DNA of 64,000 nt, taken from NCBI RefSeq assembly GCF_003008515.1, contig NZ_CP027668.1, positions 1,976,001 to 2,040,000 on the forward strand, written 5' to 3'. The stretch comes from Phreatobacter cathodiphilus (lineage in GTDB: Bacteria > Pseudomonadota > Alphaproteobacteria > Rhizobiales > Phreatobacteraceae). Position 1 is the stretch's first letter. Every line of letters starts with the position of its first letter. The translations under genes and the position numbers were made by a program. Positions 54,427 through 63,194 of the stretch are shown here, one piece after another. Below the pieces are notes generated by a model. It worked only from the letters and a program-made list of their open reading frames with translations. It did no database searches and was not told where the DNA came from.

Positions 54427-54962
54427 CCCATGCACTCCCTGAGCGCCAGCAGCGACCGGCGAATCCAGGCCTTGACCGTGCCGAGCGGCAGGCCGAGGCG
54501 GCCGGCGATCTCGCCGTGGGAGAAGCCGTCGACATAGGCCATGAGCAGGCTGGTGCGGCGGCGCGCCTCCAGCCCCTCGAGGCAGCGGCGCAGGGCGTTT
54601 CCGTCGGGCAGGCGCTCGGCGGCGGCATAGGCCTCGACGGCCGAGCCGGCGTCCTCCGGCACCTCGTCGACGAGGTCCTCGCGCCTGCCGCTGCGCAGGG
54701 TGTTGATCGCCTGGTTGCGGACGATGGCGTAGATCCAGGCCTTCGCCGGCCCGAGGCCGGGATCGTAGCGGTGGGCGTTGCGCCAGATCTTGACGAAGAC
54801 CTCCTGCACGACCTCCTCGGCGAGCTCCCGGCGCTTCACGATGCGCGCCGCGACCCCGATCATCGATGCGCATTCGCTGTCATAGATCATCCTGAGGGCA
54901 GCCTTGTCGCCGCCCGCGCAGCGCGCGAGGGCGTCCTTGAGATCGACGCTGACCGCAACCAT
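54423..54962 (-). CDS. ECF-family RNA polymerase sigma factor
   Basis: A 179-residue ECF sigma factor. Region 2 (ALRMIYDSECASMIGVAARI, then EEVVQEVFVKIWRNAHRYDP, AKAWIYAIVRNQAINTLRS) recognises the -10 element. Region 4 (RRTSLLMAYVDGFSHGEIAG, LGLPLGTVKAWIRRSLLAL) recognises the -35. It is coupled to the anti-sigma gene by an ATGA overlap. The architecture matches the SigK/RskA-regulated groups. Confidence 0.95.
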   Translation of the reverse strand: MVAVSVDLKDALARCAGGDKAALRMIYDSECASMIGVAARIVKRRELAEEVVQEVFVKIWRNAHRYDPGLGPAKAWIYAIVRNQAINTLRSGRREDLVDEVPEDAGSAVEAYAAAERLPDGNALRRCLEGLEARRRTSLLMAYVDGFSHGEIAGRLGLPLGTVKAWIRRSLLALRECMG

Positions 54963-55159
54963 GGAGCCTCCCGAACCATGCAGTCAGTGGTTCTACACCA
55001 AAGCGGACCCTTTGGATGCGACAGGCTGTCGCTGTCGCCTGCTTTTCGCCCGGCGGCCGCATCCGCTGCCGGAATCGCGCCGTAGAGCGCAGCGGGTGGA
55101 CCCCCCTCCACCCACCCCAGGGGCCTGGCAGCACCGCCCGTCGCGCCGGCCCCCGGCGG

Positions 55160-55179
55160 CGCCCGCGCCAATGCGGGCG
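55160..55179 (-). terminator. Hairpin between small membrane protein and sigma gene
   Basis: Arms CGCCCGC and GCGGGCG with a 6-base loop, 13 bases past the stop of the small membrane protein. It may end the gatC-gatA transcript before the sigma gene. No T-run is seen on the minus strand. Confidence 0.35.
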
Positions 55180-55191
55180 TCGCCTGCCCGG

Positions 55192-55407
55192 CTAGCGGGC
55201 CGCACCGATCCGACGGGCGAAGCGCCGGCAGGCGAAGCCGCCCGCGAGCGCGGCGAGCCCCGCCGCAGCGAGATAGGCGATCTTGAAGGCCGGGTCGCCC
55301 GACCACCAGGCGAGCGCGACATAGACCGTCATCACCAGGGCGAGCGCCCAGGCGAGCCAGGCGAAGACCGTCAGGGCGGCGATCGCGACGGCCCGGGCGG
55401 TGATCAC
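55192..55407 (-). CDS. Small two-segment membrane protein
   Basis: A 71-residue protein with two hydrophobic segments: AVAIAALTVFAWLAWALALV, continuing MTVYVALAWW, and IAYLAAAGLAALAGGFAC, then a basic tail (RRFARRIGAAR). The start is GTG, with GGGGATGAG before it, 4 bp past the gatA stop, so it is cotranscribed with gatA. I recognise no family. An inner-membrane location is likely; function unknown. Confidence 0.7.
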   Translation of the reverse strand: MITARAVAIAALTVFAWLAWALALVMTVYVALAWWSGDPAFKIAYLAAAGLAALAGGFACRRFARRIGAAR

Positions 55408-55411
55408 CGGC

Positions 55412-56923
55412 TCATCCCCACCAGCGGTCCGAGACGGGGAAGCGGCCCTTGGCCTTCTCGATCACGCTCGCCACCGAGAACAGCGTCTCCTCGTCGAAGG
55501 CGCGTCCGATGAGCTGGAGGCCGAGGGGCAGGCCCTGATTGTCGAGGCCGGCGGGCACGGCGATGCCCGGCAGGCCCGCCATGTTCACGGTCACCGTGAA
55601 GATGTCCTGCAGATACATCTCCACCGGATCGGCCGAGCCCTTCTCGCCGATGCCGAAGGCGGCAGAGGGCGTCGCCGGAGTCAGGATGGCGTCGACGCCG
55701 GAGGCATAGGCCTGTTCGAAATCCTGCTTGATCAGCGTCCGCAGCTTCTGCGCGCGCACGTAATAGGCGTCGTAATAGCCGGCCGAGAGCACGTAGGTGC
55801 CGATCATGATGCGGCGGCGGACCTCCTTGCCGAAGCCCTTGGCGCGGGTCTTCTCGTAGAGCTCGACGATGTCCTTGCCGGGCTCGCGCAGGCCGTAGCG
55901 CACGCCGTCGTAGCGGGCGAGGTTGGACGAGGCCTCCGCCGGCGCCACGATGTAATAGGCGGGCAGCGCGTATTTCGTATGCGGCAGCGAGATCTCGACG
56001 ATGTTGGCGCCGGCCTCCTTGAGGATTTCGGCGCCCTCGTCCCAGAGCTTCTGGATTTCGGCCGGCATGCCGTCGATGCGGTATTCCCGGGGAATGCCGA
56101 TCGTCATGTCCTTGATCGACTTGCCAACGGCCGCGACGTAATCCGGCACGTCCCGGTCGACGCAGGTCGTGTCCTTGGCATCCGCGCCGGCGAAGGAGCG
56201 CAGCAGCATGGCGGCGTCCGTGACGTCGCGGGCGATCGGCCCCGCCTGGTCGAGCGAAGAGGCGAAGGCCACGATGCCCCAGCGCGAGACGCGGCCATAG
56301 GTCGGCTTGATGCCGACCGTCCCGGTCAGCGCCGCCGGCTGGCGGATCGACCCGCCCGTATCGGTCGCGGTGGCGCCGGCGCACAGCATGGCGGCGACGG
56401 CCGCCGAGGAGCCGCCGGAGGAGCCGCCGGGGACGAGATAGGTGCCCTCGACCGCGCCGGAACCGGCGCCGACGTTGGAGCCCTGGCGGCGCCACGGATT
56501 GATCGGGCCGGGGAAGCAGCTCGTCTCGTTGGACGAGCCCATGGCGAACTCGTCGTTGTTGAGCTTGCCGAGCATCACCGCGCCGTCGCGCCACAGGTTG
56601 CTGGTGACGGTCGATTCGTAGGGCGGCACGAAGTTGCCGAGGATGTTCGAGCAGGCGGTGGTGCGCACGCCCTTGGTGCAGAACAGGTCCTTCACCCCGA
56701 TCGGAATGCCCTCGAGGGGCCCGGCCTCGCCCTTGGCGATGCGGGCGTCGGAGGCCGCCGCCATCTCCAGCGCCTTCTCGGGCGTCTCCAGCACATAGGC
56801 GTTGAGTTTGCGGCCCTTCTCCATGGCGGCGAGATAGGCCTCAGTCAGGTCGGTGGCCGAAAACGTCTTGTGCGTCAGGCCCTCGCGGGCCTCGGCGATG
56901 GTCAGCTGGGTCAGGTCGGCCAC
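55412..56923 (-). CDS. gatA: Aspartyl/glutamyl-tRNA amidotransferase subunit A
   Basis: A 503-residue GatA, the glutaminase subunit of the GatCAB complex. The amidase triad is Lys79 (IGVKDLFC), cis-Ser168 (GGSSGGSS) and nucleophile Ser192 ([10 protein letters not shown]). [20 protein letters not shown] and [16 protein letters not shown] are specific to GatA rather than general amidases. The start is GTG, 3 bp past gatC. It is the second gene of gatC-gatA, with a small membrane protein gene after it. Confidence 0.97.
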   Translation of the reverse strand: MADLTQLTIAEAREGLTHKTFSATDLTEAYLAAMEKGRKLNAYVLETPEKALEMAAASDARIAKGEAGPLEGIPIGVKDLFCTKGVRTTACSNILGNFVPPYESTVTSNLWRDGAVMLGKLNNDEFAMGSSNETSCFPGPINPWRRQGSNVGAGSGAVEGTYLVPGGSSGGSSAAVAAMLCAGATATDTGGSIRQPAALTGTVGIKPTYGRVSRWGIVAFASSLDQAGPIARDVTDAAMLLRSFAGADAKDTTCVDRDVPDYVAAVGKSIKDMTIGIPREYRIDGMPAEIQKLWDEGAEILKEAGANIVEISLPHTKYALPAYYIVAPAEASSNLARYDGVRYGLREPGKDIVELYEKTRAKGFGKEVRRRIMIGTYVLSAGYYDAYYVRAQKLRTLIKQDFEQAYASGVDAILTPATPSAAFGIGEKGSADPVEMYLQDIFTVTVNMAGLPGIAVPAGLDNQGLPLGLQLIGRAFDEETLFSVASVIEKAKGRFPVSDRWWG

Positions 56924-56926
56924 GAC

Positions 56927-57214
56927 TTACTCCACGACCTTGGGAACGGCGAAGAAATGGCCCTCGCGCTCCGGCGCGTTGGCGACGATCAGGTCGGCGA
57001 TGCCGCCGTCGCTCACCACGTCCTGGCGCTTCTTCATCGCCATGGGCGTCACCGAGGTCATCGGCTCGACATCGGTGACGTCGACCTCGTTGAGCTGCTC
57101 GACGAAGGCGAGGATGGCGTTGAGTTCATCCTGGAGGTGCGGCACCTCCTCGTCGGTCACGGCAATGCGCGCGAGATGCGCGATGCGCCGGACGGTCGCC
57201 TGATCGACGGACAT
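56927..57214 (-). CDS. gatC: Aspartyl/glutamyl-tRNA amidotransferase subunit C
   Basis: A 95-residue GatC, the belt subunit that holds GatA and GatB together. [20 protein letters not shown], the [20 protein letters not shown] stretch and the ending [19 protein letters not shown] are standard. The internal ATG is chosen because the upstream 16 codons are not conserved-looking. gatA follows with a 3-bp gap. Confidence 0.96.
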   Translation of the reverse strand: MSVDQATVRRIAHLARIAVTDEEVPHLQDELNAILAFVEQLNEVDVTDVEPMTSVTPMAMKKRQDVVSDGGIADLIVANAPEREGHFFAVPKVVE

Positions 57215-57334
57215 GCGGAATTCACCCGTTGGAACGAGGATGGGGATCGCGCCTCTTAGCATCAGCCCGTTTCGCGCCGCAATGGTAACGAGGCGGCCGG
57301 CGCGCTAGCATCCGGCAGCAGCGAGGAGGGCGTG

Positions 57335-57700
57335 ATGGACGAGCGGACGATTCTCGCCGCGATCGAGGCGGCCGCGTCCCCCCACGGCGAGACGGGCCGC
57401 ATCGCCATGTTCGGCGGTACGGCAGTGCTGCTCGGCGGCAACATGGTGGCGGCGCTGTCGCCCCGCGGGCTGCTGCTGCGCGTCGGGCGTGACCAGCACG
57501 CGGCGGCGCTCTCCCGCCCCGGCACGCGGCCCATGGAGATGCGCGGGCGCACCATGGAAGGCTATCTCTATGTCGACCCGGCGGGGCTGGATGAGGACAC
57601 GCTCGCCCAATGGGTTGCGATGACCGTCGGCCATGTCGCCGGCCTGCCGGCCAAGGCGGCCCGCAAGGCCCGGGGGCCGAAGAAGGCCGAAGGGCTCTAG
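57335..57700 (+). CDS. TfoX N-terminal domain protein
   Basis: A 121-residue protein of the TfoX_N family: IAMFGGTAVLLGGNMVAALS, LLLRVGRDQHAAALSRPGTR and PMEMRGRTMEGYLYVDP. Full-length TfoX/Sxy activates competence genes in gammaproteobacteria, but stand-alone N domains are of unknown role. The ATG is favoured over the GTG one codon upstream because GAGGAGG lies at a better distance. It is convergent with the next gene and overlaps it by 4 bases. Confidence 0.85.
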   Translation: MDERTILAAIEAAASPHGETGRIAMFGGTAVLLGGNMVAALSPRGLLLRVGRDQHAAALSRPGTRPMEMRGRTMEGYLYVDPAGLDEDTLAQWVAMTVGHVAGLPAKAARKARGPKKAEGL

Positions 57701-58047
57701 CGACCGTCCTCCTTGGGCGGGTCGCGGTCGGGACGCACCAGCCGCGGCAGGTCGCTGAGCCTGAACTTGAGGATCGAGCGGGCCGGAATTCCCTGCTCGC
57801 GGCGGGCGAAGCGCGCCGCCGCCTCCACCACCACGGCCCGGTGCTCGGCGACGAGCCTTTCGCGCAGCGCCCGCGCCGCCTCGGCGCCCCCCTGGCGGAT
57901 CACCCGCGGCGGCGCCGTGACGAAAGGGTGAGTCTCCTCCTCCACAACGCCCGCCCTCTCCCGCGCCGCATAGAGAGCGGCATTGGCCTTGAGTTCGGCC
58001 TGATCCGCGACGACGGACTTCGAGAAAAGGTCTCGCTGTTCGCTCAT
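57697..58047 (-). CDS. Hypothetical protein
   Basis: A 116-residue soluble protein starting MSEQRDLFSKSVVADQAELK. It is rich in Ala, Arg and Glu, with a helical centre (GAEAARALRERLVAEHRAVV, VEAAARFARREQGIP) and a charged end. No family is recognised. The composition and codon use match the neighbours, and the ATG is followed by a normal alphaproteobacterial start, so it is probably real. It is convergent with the TfoX-N gene, overlapping 4 bases at the ends. Confidence 0.6.
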   Translation of the reverse strand: MSEQRDLFSKSVVADQAELKANAALYAARERAGVVEEETHPFVTAPPRVIRQGGAEAARALRERLVAEHRAVVVEAAARFARREQGIPARSILKFRLSDLPRLVRPDRDPPKEDGR

Positions 58048-58236
58048 GGGGGTCTCCGGTGACGGGAAGCCGGGAAATTAACCTGCGGGGACCGGCCGGG
58101 ACGAGCCGAACCATTCGTTAACCTTGACGCGGCGGTGGCCTGGCACTTCCGCCGATCTTCGTCTGCGGGCTTGTCCACAAGCCCCGGATAGGACACTTGA
58201 CAGGGCGAGAGCCCCTTTCCTCCCCGGACCGCGCCC

Positions 58237-58689
58237 ATGTGCACCGATCACCCCTCGCAGGCCGCTGCGTCACCCTCCAAGAGCGACGTCGAGGAGGGCG
58301 ACCGCCTCATGCCCCGCTTCGGCAAAGACGGTCTGATCACCGCGGTGACCAGCGATGCGCAGACGGGGGACCTCCTCATGGTCGCGCACATGAATGCCGA
58401 GGCGCTGCGCCTCACCATCGAGACCGGCGAGGCCCATTACTGGTCGCGCTCGCGGCAGGTCATCTGGCACAAGGGCGACACCTCCGGGCAGATCCAGACG
58501 GTGGTCGAGATGCGGGTGGACTGCGACCAGGATGCCGTCTGGCTGAAGGTGACGGTCGGCGGCGACGGCGGCTCCTGCCATACCGGGCGCCGCACCTGTT
58601 TTTACCGCGCCGTCCCCACCGGCGGCCCGCTCGAGGACGTGCGGCTGGTGCCGCGCGACGCCGAGCGCCTGCGCCCGGCCTTCGGCTGA
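58237..58689 (+). CDS. hisI: Phosphoribosyl-AMP cyclohydrolase
   Basis: A 150-residue HisI, which opens the purine ring of phosphoribosyl-AMP in histidine synthesis. It has [20 protein letters not shown], the [18 protein letters not shown] signature, the metal site VDCDQDAVW (Cys96), and Cys114 and Cys121 in [14 protein letters not shown] for zinc. It lacks the fused HisE domain, as is usual in alphaproteobacteria. The start is the ATG at 58237, though one at codon 25 (MPRFGKDG) is possible. Its stop is 3 bp before the lipase gene. Confidence 0.95.
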   Translation: MCTDHPSQAAASPSKSDVEEGDRLMPRFGKDGLITAVTSDAQTGDLLMVAHMNAEALRLTIETGEAHYWSRSRQVIWHKGDTSGQIQTVVEMRVDCDQDAVWLKVTVGGDGGSCHTGRRTCFYRAVPTGGPLEDVRLVPRDAERLRPAFG

Positions 58690-58692
58690 CCC

Positions 58693-59766
58693 ATGCTGAC
58701 GCTGCGCCGCCGACGCCGGCCGGAGGCCGAGCCGACCGATTTCGCCGAGAGCGCCGCCACGCCGCCGCCGCGACCGGTGATCGGCCTGGCGCTCGGCGGA
58801 GGAGCGGCACGCGGCCTCGCCCATATCGGCATCATCCGCACGCTGGTCCGCGCCGGCTACGAGCCGGACGTCATCGCCGGCACCTCCATCGGTGCGGCGG
58901 TCGGCGGGCTCTATGCCGCCGGCAAGCTCGACGCCTTCACCGACTGGGCCCTGTCGCTGAAGCGACGTGACGTCATCGGGCTCGTGGACATCGCCATATC
59001 CGGCGGCGGCCTGATGGGCGGGTCCAGGCTCGCCCATCTGCTGCAGCGGGAGATCGGCGAGACGCGGATCGAGACCCTGCCGATCAGCTTCGCCGCGGTG
59101 GCGACCGAGATCGGCACCGGCCACGAGATCTGGTTGACCCGCGGCCGGCTGATGACGGCGCTGCGCGCTTCCTATGCCCTGCCCGGCATCCTGCCGCCGG
59201 TGAGGGTAGGCGGCCGCTGGCTGATGGACGGCGCCCTTTCCAATCCGGTTCCCGTCTCGGTGACGCGCGCCCTCGGCGCCCGGCTCGTCATCGCGGTGAG
59301 CCTCAATGCCGACGCTCTCGGCCGCTCCACCGTCATTCAGGACCACGGCACCAGCCCGGAGGACGAGGCGCTGCCGCTGGTCGAGCGGCGTCCCCGCGTG
59401 CGGGCGGTGGTCGATCTTGGCAAGGGCATCGGGCGCGGTCTCGGCCGCGGTATCGGGCGGGCGCTGGCGCGGCCGCTGCGCGCCGCCATGTCGCTCGACC
59501 TCGAACCCGGCAGGCTCGACCCCCGCCTCGCCGTCGCCCGGGCCCCCGGCATTCCCACCGTCATGGCCAAGGCCTTCAACGCCACCCAGGAGCGCATCGC
59601 CCGCCAGCGCCTCGCCGGCGACCCGCCGAACATCCTGATCGGCCCCCGCCTGTCGAAGATCGGCCTGTTCGAGTTCCACCGCGCCGCCGAGGCCATCGCG
59701 CTCGGCGAGGAGGCCGCCGAACGGCTGCTGCCCGATCTCGCCGAGGCGCTGAAGGCCGTGAGCTGA
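58693..59766 (+). CDS. Patatin-like phospholipase
   Basis: A 357-residue patatin-family acyl hydrolase. It has the oxyanion loop LALGGGAARGLAHIG (residues 32-46), nucleophile Ser65 in GTSIGA and the dyad Asp179 in WLMDGALSNP. There is no signal peptide or membrane anchor. The nearest described relatives are the RssA-like and alphaproteobacterial cytoplasmic patatins. It follows hisI by 3 bp and is probably cotranscribed. Confidence 0.92.
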   Translation: MLTLRRRRRPEAEPTDFAESAATPPPRPVIGLALGGGAARGLAHIGIIRTLVRAGYEPDVIAGTSIGAAVGGLYAAGKLDAFTDWALSLKRRDVIGLVDIAISGGGLMGGSRLAHLLQREIGETRIETLPISFAAVATEIGTGHEIWLTRGRLMTALRASYALPGILPPVRVGGRWLMDGALSNPVPVSVTRALGARLVIAVSLNADALGRSTVIQDHGTSPEDEALPLVERRPRVRAVVDLGKGIGRGLGRGIGRALARPLRAAMSLDLEPGRLDPRLAVARAPGIPTVMAKAFNATQERIARQRLAGDPPNILIGPRLSKIGLFEFHRAAEAIALGEEAAERLLPDLAEALKAVS

Positions 59767-59774
59767 ACGCCGCC

Positions 59775-60206
59775 TCAGGCGTTCATCACATAGTCCTTGA
59801 GGGCGTTGGCCTCGCTCTCGATCTCCGCGAGGCGGCGCTTGACCACGTCGCCGATGGAGATGATGCCGACCAGCCGGCCCCCCTCCACCACCGGCAGGTG
59901 GCGGAACTTGCCGTCGGTCATGCTCTCCATGAGCTGACCGATGGAATCCTGCTCCGAGCAGGTGACGACCTTGCGCGTCATGGTCTCGGCCACCGAGCGG
60001 TCGAGGGCACCGGCCCCGTGCTCGGCCAGCGACCGGACGATGTCACGCTCGGAAAGGATGCCGGCGACCGAATGACCGGCCCCCGTCACCACGACCGCGC
60101 CGATCCGCTTCTCCGCCAGCATATGCGCCGCGGCCGCGAGCGTCGCGTCTGGGGCGATGGTGGCGACCGCCCTGCCCTTGGCGTCCAGAATGCTCTTCAC
60201 GTTCAT
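59775..60206 (-). CDS. CBS-domain pair protein
   Basis: A 143-residue protein made of two CBS domains: TLAAAAHMLAEKRIGAVVVT, then GILSERDIVRSLAEHG, and CSEQDSIGQLMESMTDGKFR, then LPVVEGGRLVGIISIGDVVK. CBS pairs bind adenosine nucleotides and act as energy sensors. It is convergent with the lipase gene. The ATG is the first in the frame that opens a normal domain start (MNVKSILDAKG). Confidence 0.92.
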   Translation of the reverse strand: MNVKSILDAKGRAVATIAPDATLAAAAHMLAEKRIGAVVVTGAGHSVAGILSERDIVRSLAEHGAGALDRSVAETMTRKVVTCSEQDSIGQLMESMTDGKFRHLPVVEGGRLVGIISIGDVVKRRLAEIESEANALKDYVMNA

Positions 60207-60334
60207 GATCTGCCTCCGGTCGCGGAGGGAGGCCCGTCGCGGGCCGCCCCGCCTTGTCATGCCCGGTCGCCCGGACGTGAAGTATTCGCCCCGGCCGTGG
60301 CGAAGACAAGACGGCAGCAGTGCGGTGCAACAGC

Positions 60335-61087
60335 TCAGGCGGCCGGCACCGGATCGAAGAAGCGGAAGAGGAACAATCCTGCCGCAAAGCCGGCGAGATG
60401 GGCCTGCCAGGCGATCTGCCCCTCGAAGCCGGGCATCGGCAGGTTGATGGCGCCGAAGGCGACGTTGACCGCGATCCACACCGCGATCATGCCCATGACC
60501 GGTCCGTTGCGGATCATGTCGGCGAGGCCGAGGGCCGGAACCCGGTAAGTGTCCTCGCCGCCCGCCCGCATGGCGCCCAGCGGGCCGCCCGCCTGGAAGA
60601 TGAAGCGCAGCGCCGCCGCGGTGAAACCGGAGACCGCCGCCGAGGCGCCGATCACCGGCACGAAGGCGGTACCGACCGCTGCGAGGTGCCCGAGAGCGCC
60701 GGCCGCCGCCGTCACGGCGAAGAAGAGGAGGCTCCGGATCGTCCCGAAGCGCCGCGCCACGGCGGAGCCGAAAACCGTGAGCCAGAGCACGTTGACGGCC
60801 AGATGGGTCCAGTCGGCGTGCAGGAAACCGTAGGTCACGAAGGTCCAGGCATCACCCGCGGCCCCGCCCGGGAACCAGGCCCCCGCCAGCGAGGTCTCGA
60901 AACGGGCGGGAATGAAGGCGAACGCGAGCAGCACCTCGCGATCGGCATCGTCCCCCAGCAGGAAAGCCCTGACGGCGTGGATGACGATCATGGCCAGGCA
61001 GAGCGCGGTGACGACGCCGGGAATGTTGAGGATCGGTTCGCGTTCGGACAAGGAGGACTGCCGGCATCGCCTGAGGGACGGTCTCAC
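60335..61087 (-). CDS. Rhomboid-family intramembrane serine protease
   Basis: About 250 residues with six or so membrane segments. It has FLHADWTHLAVNVLWLTVFG (the L1/TM2 part), the catalytic Ser149 in GASAAVSG and the catalytic His230 in QAHLAGFAAG. The usual bacterial motif is GxSG; here Ala follows the Ser. The start is unclear: no ATG lies near; GTG at 61087 is used, but TTG at 61096 or 61051 is possible. No ribosome site is obvious. The function would be cleavage of membrane proteins; substrates are unknown. Confidence 0.88.
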   Translation of the reverse strand: MRPSLRRCRQSSLSEREPILNIPGVVTALCLAMIVIHAVRAFLLGDDADREVLLAFAFIPARFETSLAGAWFPGGAAGDAWTFVTYGFLHADWTHLAVNVLWLTVFGSAVARRFGTIRSLLFFAVTAAAGALGHLAAVGTAFVPVIGASAAVSGFTAAALRFIFQAGGPLGAMRAGGEDTYRVPALGLADMIRNGPVMGMIAVWIAVNVAFGAINLPMPGFEGQIAWQAHLAGFAAGLFLFRFFDPVPAA

Positions 61088-61129
61088 TAGAGCCAAGCCC
61101 GCCCCCCTGTCGAGAGCGGCATCCCGTCG

Positions 61130-61222
61130 TCATCGTCGGCGCATGGGCAAAAAAAAGGGGGAGATCTTGCGATCTCCCCCGGCGGGAACGTGGGGAATGG
61201 CGAACCATTCCCGATTGGTCAC
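61130..61222 (-). CDS. Possible 30-residue leader peptide
   Basis: A short minus-strand frame from GTG at 61222 with a good GAGGAGATGGAG site. The product starts VTNREWFAIPHVPAGGDRKI and ends FLPMRRR. The strong terminator hairpin lies inside the coding sequence, the layout of a ribosome-sensitive attenuator, though it could equally be an sRNA end. The rhomboid gene starts about 40 bp downstream. No codon bias clearly points to one amino acid. Confidence 0.4.
   Translation of the reverse strand: MTNREWFAIPHVPAGGDRKISPFFLPMRRR
61149..61180 (-). terminator. Strong Rho-independent terminator upstream of the rhomboid gene
   Basis: Perfect 10-bp arms GGGGGAGATC and GATCTCCCCC with a 4-base loop, followed on the minus strand by eight T. 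It sits on the coding strand before the rhomboid gene and after no recognised gene, so it must end an unrecognised short transcript (leader or sRNA) from about 61200-61450. Confidence 0.85.
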
Positions 61223-61478
61223 GTCTCCATCTCCTCGTGTCCCCAGGAGAATGCCTGAAAGTGGCGCGGTCGGCCGGGAGTCACACCGGCGTCCCGAATT
61301 CGTGGAACGTCCCGAGCGAAACACGAGCGCCGGGCCGCCGGCAATCGAAACCCTTGCTTAACCCTAACGCGGAAACGCTTTGTTAACCCTGCGCCGCCCG
61401 CCGCGGCGTGGCACGGCCGCTGCTCCCTCGTCCAGGACCCATCGCATTCCGTCCCGGATCGGCACAGACGAGGCCCCC

Positions 61479-62078
61479 ATGAACAATGCCGCCAGCAGCA
61501 CCCTCTTCGCCTACTGGGACCAGCTGCGCGCCGGCCGCCCGGCCCCCGACCGCGCCGAAGTCGATCCGCGTGCCATCGCCCCCGTTCTCGGCGACACCTT
61601 CATCCTCGAGGCCGGCCGTGACGGCTCCCTCGCCTATCGGCTGGCGGGATCGCGGGCCTGCGCCGTCTTCGCCCGCGAGCTGAAGGGCTCGGACTTCCTC
61701 GACGTCTTCTCTCCCGAGGCGCGCGCGACGCTGATCCGCACCCTCGCCGACGCCATGGCCGCCCCCGCCGGCCTCATGGCCTCCCTCACCGCCACCAGCG
61801 TCGCCGGGCGCAGCGTCGCCCTCGAGGCGGTCATCCTGCCGCTGGTCCATCGCGGCCGGCTCGGCGGCCGTCTCATCGGCGCCATCAGCGCCGGCGACCC
61901 GCCCTACTGGATCGGCCGGGACGACATCGCCCGCATCGACGTCGAGGCCGTCCGCCTGCTCTGGCCGAGCTGGCAGGGCACGCTGGCCATGGCCGCCGCC
62001 GCCCCGGTCCAGCCGGCTCCGGCGGCCTTTGCGACCCGGCCGGCGCTGCGTCTCATTCACGGCGGGAATGTGGCATGA
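61479..62078 (+). CDS. PAS-domain (PAS_5-like) protein
   Basis: A 199-residue protein with a single PAS_5-type region: TLFAYWDQLRAGRPAPDRAE, the VDPRAIAPVLGDTFILE strand, LAYRLAGSRACAVFARELKG and an ALEAVILPLVHRGRLGGRLI sheet. This PAS type is common and of unknown ligand in alphaproteobacteria. The ATG has GAGG about 6 bases upstream. It sits 73 bp ahead of the PilZ gene, with TTAA words between. Confidence 0.85.
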   Translation: MNNAASSTLFAYWDQLRAGRPAPDRAEVDPRAIAPVLGDTFILEAGRDGSLAYRLAGSRACAVFARELKGSDFLDVFSPEARATLIRTLADAMAAPAGLMASLTATSVAGRSVALEAVILPLVHRGRLGGRLIGAISAGDPPYWIGRDDIARIDVEAVRLLWPSWQGTLAMAAAAPVQPAPAAFATRPALRLIHGGNVA

Positions 62079-62151
62079 AGGGGGCTTGCGAAACACTGCG
62101 TTAACGCTCAGCCGTTAATCTTTGGCGCATCGTCCTCCAGCTCCGGCCCAG

Positions 62152-62811
62152 ATGTCAGCGCTCGCGAAAGTCCTGTCCGCACCTTCGTCGGAAGAGAACC
62201 GTCGCTTCCAGCGCGTGCGGGTGGACGTCCTCGGCCGCTTCATGTTGTCGGACCGGCGCGAATTTCCCTGCCAGGTCGTGGACATGTCACCCGGTGGCGC
62301 CGCCATCGTGGCGCCGGTGGTCGGCAAGCTCGGCGAGCGCGTCATCGCCTATCTCGACCATATCGGCCGCATCGAGGGCATGATCGTCCGCGTCACCGAG
62401 ACCGGCTTCTCGATGACCATCGAGGCCTCGCTGCGCAAGCGCGACAAACTCGCCGACCAGCTCACCTGGCTCGCCAATCGCCAGATCCTCGGCCTGCCCG
62501 AGGACCGCCGCCACGAGCGCGTCATCCCGCGCAATCCCTTCACCACCATCACCACGCCTCTCGGCGAGAAGGTGCCGGTGCGCGTTCTCGACATCTCGCT
62601 CTCGGGTGCCGCCATCGGCGGGGCGGAGGACCTGAAGCCCGGCGACATCGTGCAGATCTCCCGGACCATGGCGCGCGTCGTGCGCGTGCTGGAGCGCGGC
62701 GTCGCCATCGAGTTCTCGGGCCAGCAGCCCATCGACACCATCCTCGCCCTCGGCCAGGAGCTCGGCGCCGACCTGAAGGCGGACGCCGAGCCGGTGATGA
62801 TCGCCCGCTGA
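62152..62811 (+). CDS. Double PilZ-domain protein
   Basis: A 219-residue protein with two PilZ-like domains. First: NRRFQRVRVDVLGRFML, then VVDMSPGGAAIVAPV. Second: DRRHERVIPRNPFTTI, then VLDISLSGAAIGG. Both halves keep an Arg-rich entry and the D/NxSxxG motif of c-di-GMP-binding PilZ domains, though the RxxxR of the second is altered. It probably reads c-di-GMP to affect motility or surface polysaccharide. The ATG is chosen over a TTG ten codons upstream. Confidence 0.88.
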   Translation: MSALAKVLSAPSSEENRRFQRVRVDVLGRFMLSDRREFPCQVVDMSPGGAAIVAPVVGKLGERVIAYLDHIGRIEGMIVRVTETGFSMTIEASLRKRDKLADQLTWLANRQILGLPEDRRHERVIPRNPFTTITTPLGEKVPVRVLDISLSGAAIGGAEDLKPGDIVQISRTMARVVRVLERGVAIEFSGQQPIDTILALGQELGADLKADAEPVMIAR

Positions 62812-63194
62812 CCTCCCGCGCGGGCGTCCCGCTCGCCGTATTCCGGTGCGTCATCCCCCCGCTTCGACCTGCCCTAGAGACACGGCGTGCGCACGTGCTG
62901 AAACGGCCGTTAACGGCATGCCGCGGAGGAGGCTCCGCCCGTTCATCTCTGTGACCGGCTCCCGGCCCCCGGCTTAAGCCGGTGGTGATCACGGCGCGCC
63001 GTCCGAGGACAATTTCGTATTTCATATCAGCCGCTTCGCTCGATACGCTGAATCGGCCCGGGAAGCGGCAGGGTAAATCCACCCGCCGTTAAACTGAACG
63101 AACCCTCTCGCAAAACCGTCGCCTTTCACCGATCGGTTTCAGCGCGCCGCAAAGCCGGCCTGCCAGTGTCTCGCCATCGACGGAGGGACACGTC
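62812..63194. other. Gene-free region between PilZ and BTLCP genes
   Basis: About 380 bp without a protein-like frame. It holds an AACGGCCGTT palindrome near 62901-62910 and several TTAA words (near 62908, 62973 and 63088) that are rare elsewhere. It is probably the promoter and leader of the peptidase gene. No RNA gene is recognised. Confidence 0.45.
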
